64,000 nucleotides of DNA from Morella rubra (lineage: Eukaryota > Streptophyta > Magnoliopsida > Fagales > Myricaceae), in the NCBI GenBank assembly GCA_003952965.2, contig RXIC02000006.1, forward strand, positions 1-64,000. Reading direction: 5' to 3'. Below the pieces are notes generated by a model. The model was not told the origin of the DNA and did no database searches. It was given only the letters and a program-made list of their open reading frames with translations. This document shows, in pieces, positions 51,850 through 62,720 of this stretch. Within the stretch, counting starts at the first letter, position 1. Every line of letters begins with the position of its first letter. A program made the position numbers and the translations under genes.

Positions 51850-52620
51850 CATTTTTCAGCATTAATTCATACTTAATCGACTCGTTATTTAGCTTCTGGT
51901 GCCTCTCTCGCAGTCATCTCAGCACCCTCTTGCCATGCTCACATATGGTGGGAGCATACTATCTGAAAAACTCACATGAACGCCCAAACTGTAGTATGCA
52001 AAACACAAATGTAAGAACTTGACAATAACAAATTGATTGCATTGCTATCGTACAAGTAAAAAAGACCTCACATCTGTAAAATCTGCGTCTAAAGTTGTTT
52101 TCCATACAATGTTTTGAGAGCTGCATCTATTGCACTATAACAAGCTGCAGTTCCTTGTGTTGGGCCACTTGCAGCAGTGGCAGAACTCGCACCACTCAGT
52201 ACTGGAGACGTCTCTAGCCTTGAAGCATGCACATTATATATCTAAGAGGTTTTGTTTGCATCAAACCCAAATTATATAGAGCAACTGAAAACTAATTTTA
52301 ACCAAGTTCATCTTCAAAATACTAAATTACATATCTGGCAAAAAAGATTGCTTCACCCAAGTAAATAAAATGTTGCAAACGTATTATGCTTACATCAGGG
52401 TTTCAAGAGACAGATGATGTACCTGCTAGAAGCCATCTCAGGGGAAACGTTGATCTCGACCGCCGTTCATTCCACTTGGTGGAAATCGCAACAACTCCTC
52501 CCCCTTTTTGGAAGCACCTCGAGGTGGCAAGAGAAATAGCTCACTGAGCAAGTCAAAGAAGTTTAAAATCTTCGTCTCTAACCTAAAGAGAGAGGTGCAA
52601 ATAAAGTAAAGAAGAAGAGA
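51850..52620 (-). pseudogene. Decayed gene fragment with a GRF-zinc-finger-like end
   Basis: On the minus strand 52,560-52,430 reads as a coding-like segment (FFDLLSELFLLPPRG, FPPSGMNGGRDQRF), 52,230-52,085 as another (SGPTQGTAACYSAIDAALK, ending at a stop), and 52,000-51,860 as a segment (GRSCEFFR, then a stop, then YAPTICEHGKRVLR and a stop) resembling the end of a plant GRF-type zinc finger (CxFFxW...CxR). Stops interrupt it and no start is clear. I cannot name the parent gene, and the first two segments may belong to a different gene. Confidence 0.3.
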
Positions 52621-53446
52621 ACCAAGCCAATTACATGTGTGGAAGGGTCAATTTGGGAATTCCAATGGAAAAATAGGGGCTATTTGCGCTAAATCAATTG
52701 AAGGGTAAAATCAGAAGTTCATATTAAAAAAATGTCACTCGGTCAATTTCCATTTAAATTGATGAAAATGATAGACTGAGAGTGATAAGTAGTTTGTAGA
52801 TGAAATGTCTTGAAAGTAATGGTTTAAAGTGTAACTTGCGAAATATATAGGAATTTGTAAGTGAAAATTTGTACTTTCCCGTAATTTTTATGTTTCATTC
52901 TTTTGCTTGCCTTAAGGCTTAAACATAGAGAGCTAGATATACCTCTGTTGGGACAACAGATTGCCATTTCATCCTCCTTGTTGAGCTCTCTTTTGAAAAC
53001 TAAACACCCTCCAAGAAAAGCCAACGGATCTATGAGCCCAAAGGGTTTGAATAACAGAGCAATATAAATGCATGGAAAATCTTTACTTTATTACCTCCTA
53101 GTTTTAAATCTAATATCAACTGCAGCTTTAAACTACGAACGGTTAAATTATCAAAATACATCAATCTTTATTTTATAATAAAACTTTATTATTGAAATAT
53201 GTAGAAAATAGACTACATAGCCCAATATTAACTATTGAATTTATGATATGCCTAATATTAATAAATTTTGATAATTTTGAGGCTGATATGAAATTTTTTG
53301 TGGTTTAGTAACTCAGATTTGGTTGAAAGTTAAGAGACTAAAAATAAAGATTCTCTTTTAAAAAGTGTAAAAAATGTTAGAAGTTCGTAAAGAGTTGTTG
53401 AAATTTGTGAAAAAATAATTGTAAAAGAATTTCAGAATTTTTTTGG
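52621..53446. other. Intergenic, nothing recognised
   Basis: No gene; AT-rich sequence. A minus-strand 66-codon frame at 52,824-53,024 has no recognisable domain. Confidence 0.5.
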
Positions 53447-53954
53447 GGCTAAAATAATACATTATCCATGTGGATTGATGTTTTCTAAAAATTGTCTTTA
53501 AGGTAAGTTTTTTTGCCACGCCATACTTGTGGTATAACCCCTTTTTCACTTATGCTCCTTTGTCGACCTTTCGTCCATAAGCCAATGTTGACCATGTTAG
53601 TACAAATAAAATAACGTCACATCATGCACAACTTCTTAAAATGACTAAAAAGCCCATTGCCAAATCAATTAAAATAAAAACCATCTTTACCTGTTATGCA
53701 CATTTACTCCTTAAAATAGACTAAGTACAACTTTCTTTTATTAATTTTTTATCTTAATAAATAATTTGTGAATATTTTAGTAGTTTCGATGAGCCACATT
53801 AATAAATTCCGTTACCTTATGGATGGAAGGTCAAGAGGAGGCATAACTAGAAAACAGGTTATATATATCACAAGGATGACAGGACAAAAAAACTTATTCT
53901 AGGGACATTTCTAAACAAATATCAAACCACAGGGACACGCGTATTATTTTAACC
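53447..53954. mobile_element. Inverted-repeat (MITE-like) element, ~508 bp
   Basis: The left ~145 bases (GGCTAAAATAATAC ... CTTTCGTCCATAAG) match the reverse complement of the right ~145 bases (GGTTAAAATAATAC ... CTTCCATCCATAAG). The interior has no coding sequence. A target-site duplication is not evident, so the family is not certain; the long arms fit Mutator-like elements. Confidence 0.65.
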
Positions 53955-54029
53955 TTAAAAATAACTATAACATAGAACCAAAGGGAGATGGATAGCTAAA
54001 TTGTTGGAAAGACGGATTTTCACTATCAG

Positions 54030-54544
54030 ATGAATCTTAGGGCTGGGTAGCGGTTTAAACGGGGACAGTTATGCCCCTAACCACTACCGCCCCCACAACC
54101 ACCTGAGATGGTTCTCGCCACTAACAATGACGATTTTTGGGAGGCAATTCCTAGTTAAATCGCCACATTTGGGCAGAGAGGGAGAGACAGAGGCAAATCG
54201 AGTTAAGGAGAGACGGGCGGTCGACTGAGAGAGAGATTGTAGCCAGTTGCGACATTAGGGAGGAGGGAAGTGAAGAAGGCGAAAGATTAAAAGGCAGGCT
54301 GTTTTATTTTTTATTTTTTAAAAGCATATTTAGAAAAACCGACAACGTTCCTCATTCCTCATTAATGGGAAACGACGTGGTTTTGCAAAAAAACAAAAAA
54401 TAAAAAATAAAAAACGTGGGAGGCACGGGACAGGGACACCGTCACACCGCCACCACCCAGTCTGAAATCCTAATCGCTCCTGGCATCGCTGGGCAGCGAT
54501 GATGGAGGCGGTTAGCTGGTGAAATGCACAACCCTAATGAATCC
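54030..54544. mobile_element. hAT-type MITE with target-site duplication
   Basis: The element proper is 54,038-54,536 (499 bases). It begins TAGGGCTGGGTAGCGG and ends with the reverse complement of TAGGGTTGTGCATTTC, short hAT-like inverted ends. The flanks ATGAATCT (54,030-54,037) and ATGAATCC (54,537-54,544) agree at seven of eight bases. The interior is GC-rich in part and has no transposase. Its TAGGG tips resemble those of the 4.2-kb hAT at 22,252. Confidence 0.75.
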
Positions 54545-54721
54545 TATCTAATTGGTGGGTTTGAGTTCAAATCCCGTCGCCTACTAAGAGAGCCTTGAGT
54601 AAAACCAATACTTAATGCTTGAGTGTAGTTCGACTCGAGTATCCAAAATTTGTAGTTGTACTAGTGTCGCTGAAACAGGTTTCTCCAAATCCAGTGAACC
54701 GAATCTCCTTTTTAAACCCCA

Positions 54722-54739
54722 AAATAATAATAATAATAA
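54722..54739. repeat. (AAT)n microsatellite
   Basis: About six AAT units lie ~310 bases upstream of the ribose-5-phosphate isomerase start. Confidence 0.8.
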
Positions 54740-54852
54740 CGACCAGAAGGTAGTAACTGAAAGCCCATCTCTACCAAATAATCTGCAGTGTCCCTTGCAG
54801 TCGCCACCACCGTCACCAACCCAACTAAAGGTCTCTTTCGTAGGATGTCTTG

Positions 54853-54870
54853 TGTATATATATATATATA
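54853..54870 (+). promoter_or_regulatory. (TA)n run, possible TATA region of the isomerase gene
   Basis: GTATATATATATATATAAG lies about 170 bases before the start codon and is the only TATA-like element close upstream, so transcription may start about 30 bases downstream. It is also a simple TA microsatellite. Confidence 0.4.
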
Positions 54871-55038
54871 AGCGCCAACACACGACAGAGGCACTTGAAC
54901 CCCACATCAAAAATCAACCAACCAACCAACCAACCAAAAAGGAGATAGGTAGAGGTCGTAGAAGAAAGAAAGAGCCTGAGATAGAAGAACAAAGCCAAAC
55001 TAGACACCCGTTTCCCCTCTTCCTCATCTCCACCGAAA

Positions 55039-55890
55039 ATGGCCTCCTCCTTATCCCTCTCCCTCTCCTTATCGTCCCTCCACCACCACACCTCCACTCC
55101 CCTCATCCTACGCGCCCCAAAATCCCTTAATCTACGCACCCAGTCCCACAAAGCCTTCTCCATCAAAGCCTTCTCCGCTCCAACCCTCACCCAAGACGAA
55201 CTCAAGAAGCTTGCCGCTGACAAGGCCGTTGAGTATGTCAAGCCCGGGATGGTCCTTGGCCTCGGCACTGGCTCCACCGCCGCATTCGTCGTCTCCAAGC
55301 TGGGCCACCTCCTCCAGACCGGTCAGCTGTCCAACATCGTCGGAATCCCCACCTCGAAACGCACCGAGGAGCAAGCTCGCCAACTGGGTATCCCTCTCTC
55401 TGTCCTCGACGACCACCCTCGCCTCGACCTCGCCATCGACGGCGCAGACGAGGTGGACCCGGATCTGAACCTCGTCAAAGGCCGCGGAGGAGCGCTCTTG
55501 CGAGAGAAAATGGTTGAAGCCGCCTCGGCCAAGTTCGTGGTCGTCGCGGACGATACAAAGCTGGTGAAGGGACTGGGAGGAAGTGGATTGGCAATGCCGG
55601 TCGAGGTGGTACAGTTTTGCTGGAAGTACAACCTGATAAGGCTGCAGGGATTGTTCAAGGAAGAAGGGGTTGAGGCAAAGCTGAGGTTGAGTGAGGATGG
55701 GAAGCCCTATGTGACTGATAACTCCAATTACGTAGTGGACTTATATTTCAAGACGCCGATAAAGGACGCGTTGGCGGCAGGGAAGGAGATTTCGGCTTTC
55801 GAAGGGGTTGTGGAACATGGGTTGTTCTTGAATATGGCTACCGCGGTAATTATTGCTGGGAAGGGTGGTGTAGAGGTGAAGAATAAGTGA
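55039..55890 (+). CDS. RPI: Ribose-5-phosphate isomerase A, chloroplastic
   Basis: A 283-residue, intronless gene. The enzyme interconverts ribose 5-phosphate and ribulose 5-phosphate in the Calvin cycle and pentose phosphate pathway. Residues 1 to ~45 are a Ser/Leu/His-rich transit peptide without acidic residues, indicating plastid import. The mature part shows RpiA signatures: GLGTGSTA at 74-81, DGADEVD at 134-140, KGRGGALLREK at 147-157 (with the Glu aligned to the E. coli catalytic Glu103 near 156) and the VADDTK segment at 169-174. The length agrees with Arabidopsis At3g04790. Third codon positions are strongly C-rich up to about 55,480 and much less so afterwards. Long antisense frames here are shadows of this GC bias. 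Confidence 0.97.
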   Translation: MASSLSLSLSLSSLHHHTSTPLILRAPKSLNLRTQSHKAFSIKAFSAPTLTQDELKKLAADKAVEYVKPGMVLGLGTGSTAAFVVSKLGHLLQTGQLSNIVGIPTSKRTEEQARQLGIPLSVLDDHPRLDLAIDGADEVDPDLNLVKGRGGALLREKMVEAASAKFVVVADDTKLVKGLGGSGLAMPVEVVQFCWKYNLIRLQGLFKEEGVEAKLRLSEDGKPYVTDNSNYVVDLYFKTPIKDALAAGKEISAFEGVVEHGLFLNMATAVIIAGKGGVEVKNK

Positions 55891-58519
55891 GATTTTTATG
55901 CGATTGTTGTTGATTATACATATTTTTCTTGGGATGATCGAGTGCTTGTTTAGATTAATTGGGCATGTTGAATTGTATGATTGTAATAGGCTTGTTTATT
56001 GGTGCGTATGAGATAAAGTGGATTAATGGAGAACAAAATTTTCATACTAAAATGATTTTTAGGCACAACGTCAGAGTTTTAACTTTTAATCTCGGTATGT
56101 CTTCTCTCTTTAAATTTGTTTTTGAGTTCGTAAGAGTAAAATAGTTATTGGTGATACTAATAGAGATGAAGGTATATAATTCTTCCGTCTGAGGAAGTGA
56201 CTCTCCTCTTTATCAACGTATGGCTGTGTCCTGTCCCTCCCTTCCTATACATGCTGAAAAGGTTGATTTTCACCCTTCGTTTAATTACAACAAAAGTTGA
56301 ATGTTTGATGCGTAAAACACAAATCTTCATGTCCTTGAAGTAGTAACGTGGCTATTGCAAGTTCTTTCGTGGCCTCTGGTTGGTATTTTAACATTTTTGT
56401 AGCAACTTTATCATTTGACAATCTTGAGAAAATGTCGCAGGAACCCAGACTCCCTGAGTCTGTAAGAAACTTTGCTTTTATTAGAAAGGAGATAGCAATG
56501 CTGTTGAGGACATCCGGACATCAAAGTTAAACTAATTATTTACATTTTGCCTAAGGCATGTCAGTTTTTCCCATCATTTGTGCGGATAGTTTGGGTTTTG
56601 TTTCCATAGATCATAACCTACCCATAACTCTAATGTTTCTTGTCATTTCATCACAAAGTTATATATCTGCTTCCAGCTTGTCCATTGCATTAGATATGTG
56701 TTATTTTAGGGTGCTTGTTTTATGTAGTTACTTTTAGATACTGAACTAACGGAATTACTCCTGTTGTTTTCAATAACCAGAATTTGCTGTTGGAAATTTG
56801 GATCTAAAGTCGTGAGTCAATTAATATGAAAGTCCCACAGTTTCTACCCGTCTGTACCCCAGGGAAAGAGTCTCTAGAATACCAAGTTCTTACAACAACT
56901 GGTCTAGAGTAATAGATTCTGACAAGATGAAAATCAGAGCTTGTGGGAAAGAAACAAAAAAAATTAAGAAAGCAAGATGTAACTTTAGTGATGCAAATGA
57001 GCGTGCAAAATTGGATACCATGTGTTTTAATGGATTTTCTCTGGGAACCTGAATTTTATAATGCTTTTTCTGCATATAACAGGTGACTATCTTTTCTTCT
57101 TCGTGCAACTATATATTTATGCGCTTAGCTGACTTTGGACATTATGGGGGGATCCATACTTTGTATATTGATGTCTTGGGCAACAATGAGGTTCTGCATG
57201 CCTTAGATTTTTTTTTTCTTTTTTTGTGTGTGGTTTGCCTGTCTTAGAAATTAGTATTTATGCAGTATTGTCTTGTCTTGTTCATCTGTCTTGCTTCAAG
57301 TGGATAGAGAGGACTCCAGGCTTTGACGAAGGTTCCTAAAACGTCATATATATCTTATTACTACGATTTTACCTATTCATGAAACTGTAGCTTAATAACA
57401 CTTCTCCTTCCTTTCAAGGAAGAGATATGAGGTTCGACCACCAGGTGTATGGATCTTACTGGATTATCTGAGATGATGGTACTTATGTTCTTGGAAAAGA
57501 GGGAAGGAATTTTCGATAATGTACCTAGTAATTTGGGATACTAGGGATTTGGCATATTTACCACTAGTGCAAAAATTTTCATTGTACTCCTTGGTTCCAT
57601 GTCCATAAGGTCGATGTTTTGTAGTCCTTCTTGGCATGGTTACCCATAAGCTTGTTATCTTGCAAACTTGTCTCTTCTTGGCCATGTATGTGTGCTGTAA
57701 CTTTTGTATTCAGGTGCCCTTTTTACGATCTTTGAGCACATATTTTGGGTATCATACATGTGAATTTCAGGGCAATTGATATGGATGGCTTCAATTAATT
57801 GTTAGACTTACAATGGTGAAGCTTCAGTTATTTTTCTTAAATATCTGTGCGGCTTAGCATGTTTCCTCTGCCTGTTTGCATACGACTGATCCTCCCCCTT
57901 CCATTGCATGGGAATTTATTCTTGTTCAGTCCGCTTGTCTTTGTTAGAACTTACTTTAGCTTCTGAACTTCGTGACCATTGTCCTGATGAGCTGTTCTAT
58001 GCACTGAACTTCTGTGGTTCTCTGTGATCAGGCAACTGTGTCTTTAGAGTTGGTGTTGGCCATGATTATACTTGAGCTATCACTGGTGAAAAAAATGTAT
58101 TAGACTAACTTTAGTGAAGCATGTCGAGTCATTTATGCTTTAGCCCTATCGGTTATTTATGAAACAGGGTCAATATGTTCTTTGTCCTTGCTTGGGCTCT
58201 CGGAGCAAATATCAGGTAACTGTGGCCTAGATCTGGCCAAGTATAGCTGCATTTTAACGCTCTAAATAACACTATCTGGTACTCCTGGGTTATGTTGCCT
58301 GGATTGGTTAAGCTCCTTAAATTATCAGTAAGTCAACTTTTCAGGTGAATCTGACTGACGACGAGGGGTGAATAAGAAGAATCGAAGTCCTTGTGATCAT
58401 TAAAATTGGATGAACTAATAATCCATTTTTTGGATGGTCAAGGGGTTTGTTGACTTGCAAACTGTCTTTTTATGTTGGATTTTGGATTCAAACATAAGCG
58501 GCTGAATCTTGGTATAATT
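55891..58519. other. Long region without supported genes, downstream of RPI
   Basis: The first 200 bases should be the RPI 3' UTR. The remainder has no domain-bearing frame on either strand; its balanced composition and T-rich tracts resemble intron or UTR sequence, so a gene with unrecognised non-coding parts cannot be excluded. Candidate frames (56348-56530, 56890-57108 minus, 57464-57685 minus) show no recognisable motif. Confidence 0.4.
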
Positions 58520-58576
58520 GAATCGTGAGAAGGAACTATCTAGAAAAAAAAAAAAAAAGAATCGTGAGAAGGAACT
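58520..58576 (+). mobile_element. Poly(A)-only retro-insertion with 18-bp duplication
   Basis: GAATCGTGAGAAGGAACT is present at 58,520-58,537 and, perfectly, at 58,559-58,576. Between lie only ATCTAG and about fifteen A. This is what an extreme 5'-truncated LINE-mediated insertion leaves: a tail plus a long target-site duplication. Confidence 0.75.
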
Positions 58577-58870
58577 GCTGTCCAGAATTATAAGAGTCAG
58601 CGGAGAACATTTACATGCCTGGCAACAGAACAGAGATCAAGGGATGCCTCCAAGGTGGATCCCTCCCAAACCAGGACAGCTTAAGGTGAACTTTGGTGTT
58701 GCTATTAGGGAGGATTTTGCTGTGGGGGCCGCCGTCATTAGAGATCAGTTGGGTAAGGTTGTAGGAGCTCGTGTCCAGGAAACTCAGGTGGAGGGCCCAT
58801 TAGAAGGAGAAGTTTTCGCAGCCCTCAGGCTGTGAATTGGAGAAGCGAAAAGGAGGGGTTTTAAAGCTGG
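58577..58870 (+). pseudogene. LINE RNase H-like domain relic
   Basis: The plus strand encodes RWIPPKPGQLKVNF, then GAAVIRDQLGKVVGARVQ and a short EVFAALRL segment. These match the RVT_3-type RNase H domain found at the C-terminus of plant LINE polyproteins (usual pattern: WxPPxxGxxKxNxDGA...GAGxVxRDxxGxVxxA). The catalytic Asp after VNF is missing, and the frame stops after ~90 codons. It is a dead fragment. Confidence 0.65.
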
Positions 58871-58882
58871 GATTCACTTCTT

Positions 58883-59122
58883 GCCATCAAAGCTTTCCGC
58901 AACTTCCCAAAGAGAGAGGACTGGCGGGCCTATAGTCGGATTGGGGGACATCCACAGATGTGTTTTGGATTTTGAGTCTTGTAAATTTTGTTTTGTTAAG
59001 CGCCATCAAAGCTTTTCGCAACTTCCCAAAGAGAGAGGACTGGCGGGTCTATAGTCGGATTGGGGGACATCCATAGATGCGTTTTGGATTTTGAGTTTGT
59101 AAATTTTGTGTTTTGTTTAGCG
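58883..59122. repeat. Tandem duplication of a 119-bp unit
   Basis: Two adjacent copies begin GCCATCAAAGCTTT (58,883 and 59,002). They differ at four C/T positions, one single-base indel and small changes near the end. The unit contains ACTTCCCAAAGAGAGAGGAC and ends in a T/G-rich stretch. It follows the RNase H relic and may be part of the same retroelement. Confidence 0.88.
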
Positions 59123-60962
59123 CGGTGCAAATGAGGAAACGCATTACCTTCTCTAAGATTGTTTTTGAAGGCCACCTCGATATTCACGAGTATTTTCTGA
59201 ATGTTGTTTGGACTTATACAAGGACTAATCCCCTAGTTTTTCTTTATGCTAGTTTGAATAAAGGCAGTAGTTTTGATAATAATAATAAAGTAACTGTGGT
59301 GGAGTGAGACCCAAGAGAAATGGCAAACGACGTTCACAGGAGACTTGATGGCTTTTGCAAAGCTAAAATTTGATTAAGAAAATATAATAAAATAATTATA
59401 AAATAAATCCCTCTTCCATCAAAATATCTCTTTCCATTATAATAAATATATAAAATTTACTCAAAATCATTTCATCACTTTTTCAACAATTACCATATAT
59501 CCAAAACATGTGTTTGGTTAATGGTTTTAAAAATATTTGTTTATTTTAATAATGTTTTCCAATCCAAACATGATTTTTTCACACAAAAACATTTCAATTT
59601 TCAATAAAATTTTCTATCTAATCATTGGCCACAATTTCTGTGAAAAACACCATAAAAACCAAAACATGTTTTTACAAAAACCCATAAAAACTCATTTCAC
59701 AAAAATCTTCATCCAAATATACTTTTTTACTCTCACATTCTCCAAGAGAATAAATTTCAAAAACTCTCTCTCTCCTAATATCATTTTTGTGAACACCACC
59801 ATTCACACAAACACTTAAACAAACATATCTCAAATTTTTCTTAATCATTACACAAACATTTTCAAAACCAAACCAAACATAGATATTGCTGAAGGATCTT
59901 GTATTGCAACTGAATTTTGTGTATGCTTTTAACTATTTTTATTCTTTTCTTATAATCCTACGGCCTAAATTTGAATAAAGCTTAGATTGACATTGAAAAA
60001 AATACCTTTCCTTCGATTATGGGTGTTCCCCAGTCATTTTAAGTAGGGAAAATAATCTCCATTGTGATTAATAACTTAGAATAAGCTGAAATTAGTCACC
60101 CTCAAACTAGAGTAGTCTGGGAGTGCGACATCACTCATATAGGCATATGGACTTCGTTGCTTAGGGCATCTATTTATTGCTTTGCCCAGAGGAGCCCTAA
60201 CCTTAAATTGCCTCCCACTCCCTGTCTTTCCTCTGTACTCTCAACTCTACCTCTTTCCCTCCTTTGCTACTCTATCACTAGCTCTGCGTCCTCCATGGCT
60301 CCTCTACCACTTGCAGTGTCGGCGAGGACGATGGTTATGACTTCTCCGCCAATAACTCTGCCTGTACCAAATCATAAGAACACGAACGAGAAATTGGCAA
60401 CTATTTGCCAATGATTCATGGACTTCAGTATAAAATGTAGATTATATATAATTACACACTTTTCTCAAATTATATGCATGTCATGTCCTTTCACCAAATT
60501 CCAAATCAGAGAGAGAGAGAGAGAGAGAAGAGGATTTTTCACTTGACTGGGGTATTGGTGGAATTCTAATAATTCCTGTTTGATAATGCCCCCTCTAATT
60601 ACATTACTATTTATTAGTTTGAAAAGAGCACAATAGTAAGTGAAGAGATTTTTGTGGTCAGAGGGTGTTTTCCCTGATTTTGAAGGTCGTTGTTAATGAG
60701 TGTTAGAAAGATGTAGATGAATGTATCAAAAAGATCTGCAATTTGATCAAGGATAGCATGCTGTCTTCTTCCCAAATGCTCGACAGGTTTAAATTCCAGT
60801 TTCAAACAAATTACAGACTGGAGAAAAACCAGCACGGACAACGAGTGAAAACATCAGCAACATGACACAAACCAATAGGGACAGCCAACAATAACATCTT
60901 AATGACATCGAAGGCAGCAACATCCACCAGTCCCAAGACTTGAACGACATCAACATTCTTGA
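59123..60962. other. Intergenic with dispersed repeat copy 3
   Basis: From 59,370 to 59,880 the DNA is AT-rich and related to the repeats at 9,400-9,880 and 46,110-46,330. An 85-codon frame (60157-60414) is Ser/Leu/Pro-rich without a domain. A (GA)n run lies at 60,508-60,529. No gene is supported. Confidence 0.4.
60508..60529. repeat. (GA)n microsatellite
   Basis: About eleven GA units, not near a recognised gene. Confidence 0.85.
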
Positions 60963-60975
60963 AGTCAAGTACTAC
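60963..60975. repeat. SINE target-site duplication, left
   Basis: AGTCAAGTACTAC, identical to 61,231-61,243. Confidence 0.85.
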
Positions 60976-61230
60976 AATACCCCAATGGAGTGGCCTAGTG
61001 GTTGGTCGCCAGGTCTAGCCTATACCTTGACCACGAGGACCGAGTTCGAAACTTTCCTCTACCTTGGTGGGTAATTTGGGCGACACTAGTATACTCAGGC
61101 TTAGGTACATGCGAGACCCTGTGCGTCCCACTATTGCCGCAAGGGTCCCAAGCCATGAGGTAATCCTGGGTTTAAGTAGGCAGGGGCAGTGATTCCACAA
61201 CGAGCCCCTTTTTTGTTCAGAAAATACAGT
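60976..61230 (+). mobile_element. tRNA-derived SINE, 255 bp
   Basis: The internal promoter is visible: A box TGGCCTAGTGG at 60,991-61,001 and B box GAGTTCGAAACT at 61,042-61,053. A perfect 13-base target-site duplication flanks it. The body ends in a T run and a short A-rich tail. This is the general plan of plant Au-type SINEs; I do not assign the family firmly. Confidence 0.85.
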
Positions 61231-61243
61231 AGTCAAGTACTAC
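61231..61243. repeat. SINE target-site duplication, right
   Basis: AGTCAAGTACTAC, identical to 60,963-60,975. Confidence 0.85.
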
Positions 61244-61273
61244 TGTGAAAGGAAAATAAATAAACCAACTTAC

Positions 61274-61287
61274 ATCAACACTAGTAA
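61274..61287. repeat. LINE target-site duplication, left
   Basis: ATCAACACTAGTAA agrees with ATCAACACGAGTAA at 62,519-62,532 at 13 of 14 positions. Confidence 0.75.
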
Positions 61288-62518
61288 GTTGATGATGTTC
61301 ATAAATTTCATCTTCTAAAGTGGGAATGACATGTTCTCCAATTGAAAATGGAGGTTTGGGTCTAAGGAGGTTGTTGCTTTTTAATAAAGCTTTGCTGGGC
61401 AAACTGCAAATGGATATGGTGCTTTGCCAATGAGAGGGATAGTTTTTGAAGAAGAATAATTGTGGCAAAATTTGGTGTTCCAGAATGTGGTTGGAATACG
61501 AGGCCCGTTCTTGGTTCTTATCATGTGAGTTTGTGGAAACAAAGTAGTAAGAGGTGGACTTTTTCAATGAGCATATCCATTTTGTTGTGGGTTCCGATCA
61601 AAGTGTTAGATTTTGGCATGATAGATGGTGTGGTGATAGACCCCTTTGTTGCTCTTTTCCCATAGTTTATTCCTTATCTCAGTTTCCTCATGCTCGGGTG
61701 GCTGATTGTTTGGAGGTTGGTTCTACTACTTTGGGGTGGAGTGTTTAGTTTATAAGATGTGTGAATGATTGGGAATTGGAGGAATTTACGACTTTTTTTG
61801 CCACTCTTTATGAACATGATATTCTAAGAGGGGTTTCTGACAAGATGGTATGGTTGGAGTCTAAAGATGCTAGCTTTTCTGTCAAATCTTTTTACGGCTC
61901 TCTTGCTTGTGTGTGCTCTCATTTGTTTCCATGGCGTGGGGTGTGGAAATCAAAAGTTCCTACGACTGTTGCACATTTTTTGTGTGGGAGGTAATGCGTG
62001 GCCGGATTTTGACTATTGACAACTTAAAGAGGGGAATTTATGTGATTGATTGGTGTTATTTGTGTAAAGGAGACGGGGAATCAGTTGGTCATTTGCTTTT
62101 ACATTGTCTGGTGGCTAGAGGATCGTGGATTTCTGTTCTCAGTATTCTTAACTATCCGTGGGTTATGCCAGGAAGGGTGGAGGAACTGTTGGTATGTTGG
62201 ACCAGGAAGTTTGCGGATCCATTCGCTAAAGCAGTTTGAAAGATGATTCCATTATGTATTTGGTGGTGCTTGTGGAGGGAACGTAATCGTAGATGTTTCG
62301 ATGATTCTGCTATTTCTTTGGAGCGTTTGCAGGATAGTTTTTTACTTTCCATTTATCTTTGGGCTAATGCTGTGATAGGGGGTCCTTTCTTAGATTTCCA
62401 TGATTTTGTTAGCTATTTTGCATGTATGCTTTGAGTGAGTTTAGTACAGCCTTTGTACTGTTCTCCCTCTCTTTCTTTTTGTTTTCTTTCTAATAAACTG
62501 TGCTTATTCATCAAAAAA
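61288..62518 (+). mobile_element. 5'-truncated LINE (L1-type), 1.23 kb, frame-broken
   Basis: Only the C-terminal part of ORF2 remains, read on the plus strand in several frames: NGGLGLRRLLLFNKALLGK (~61,345-61,400), KFGVPECGWNTRPV (~61,470), HFVVGSDQSVRFWHDRWCG (~61,580-61,630), MVWLESKDASFSVKSFYGS (~61,845-61,905), and the zf-RVT domain WCYLCKGDGESVGHLLLHC (~62,050-62,110), then IPLCIWWCLWRERNRRCF. It ends with TTATTCATCAAAAAAA, the usual plant LINE tail. A 14-base duplication (13/14) flanks it. Several frameshifts and stops make it inactive. It lies downstream of the gene at the right edge. Confidence 0.9.
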
Positions 62519-62532
62519 ATCAACACGAGTAA
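62519..62532. repeat. LINE target-site duplication, right
   Basis: ATCAACACGAGTAA, next to the poly(A) tail; one mismatch to the left copy. Confidence 0.75.
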
Positions 62533-62720
62533 ACTAGGAAAATATATCTTCAAAAGGGTGAAAGGGTTGTTGTATTTAAGGCTAAAATTTATTCCAGCAT
62601 AACATATTTACTTTCCTTTTTTTTTTTTTTTCTCTCCAGTGAGATAATGATGAAGGCAGTGCAATGATATGAAGAAGTTGGGAAAATCAGTCAACTGGCA
62701 AGAACTTAGGTCCATACATG

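Noticed and set aside
54560..54590. tRNA-like GAGTTCAAATCCC motif
   Set aside because: Only a B-box-like segment is present; no acceptor stem or A box at the right distance, so no tRNA gene is called.
54825..55658. Long minus-strand and alternative-frame ORFs over the isomerase gene
   Set aside because: They arise from the GC-rich third codon positions of the real gene.
60157..60414. 85-codon Ser/Leu/Pro-rich frame
   Set aside because: Low-complexity composition, no domain and no conserved neighbours; a CT-rich tract can produce it by chance.
61761..62434. LINE frames as host genes
   Set aside because: The zf-RVT-type motifs, frame breaks, poly(A) tail and target-site duplication identify a truncated LINE.
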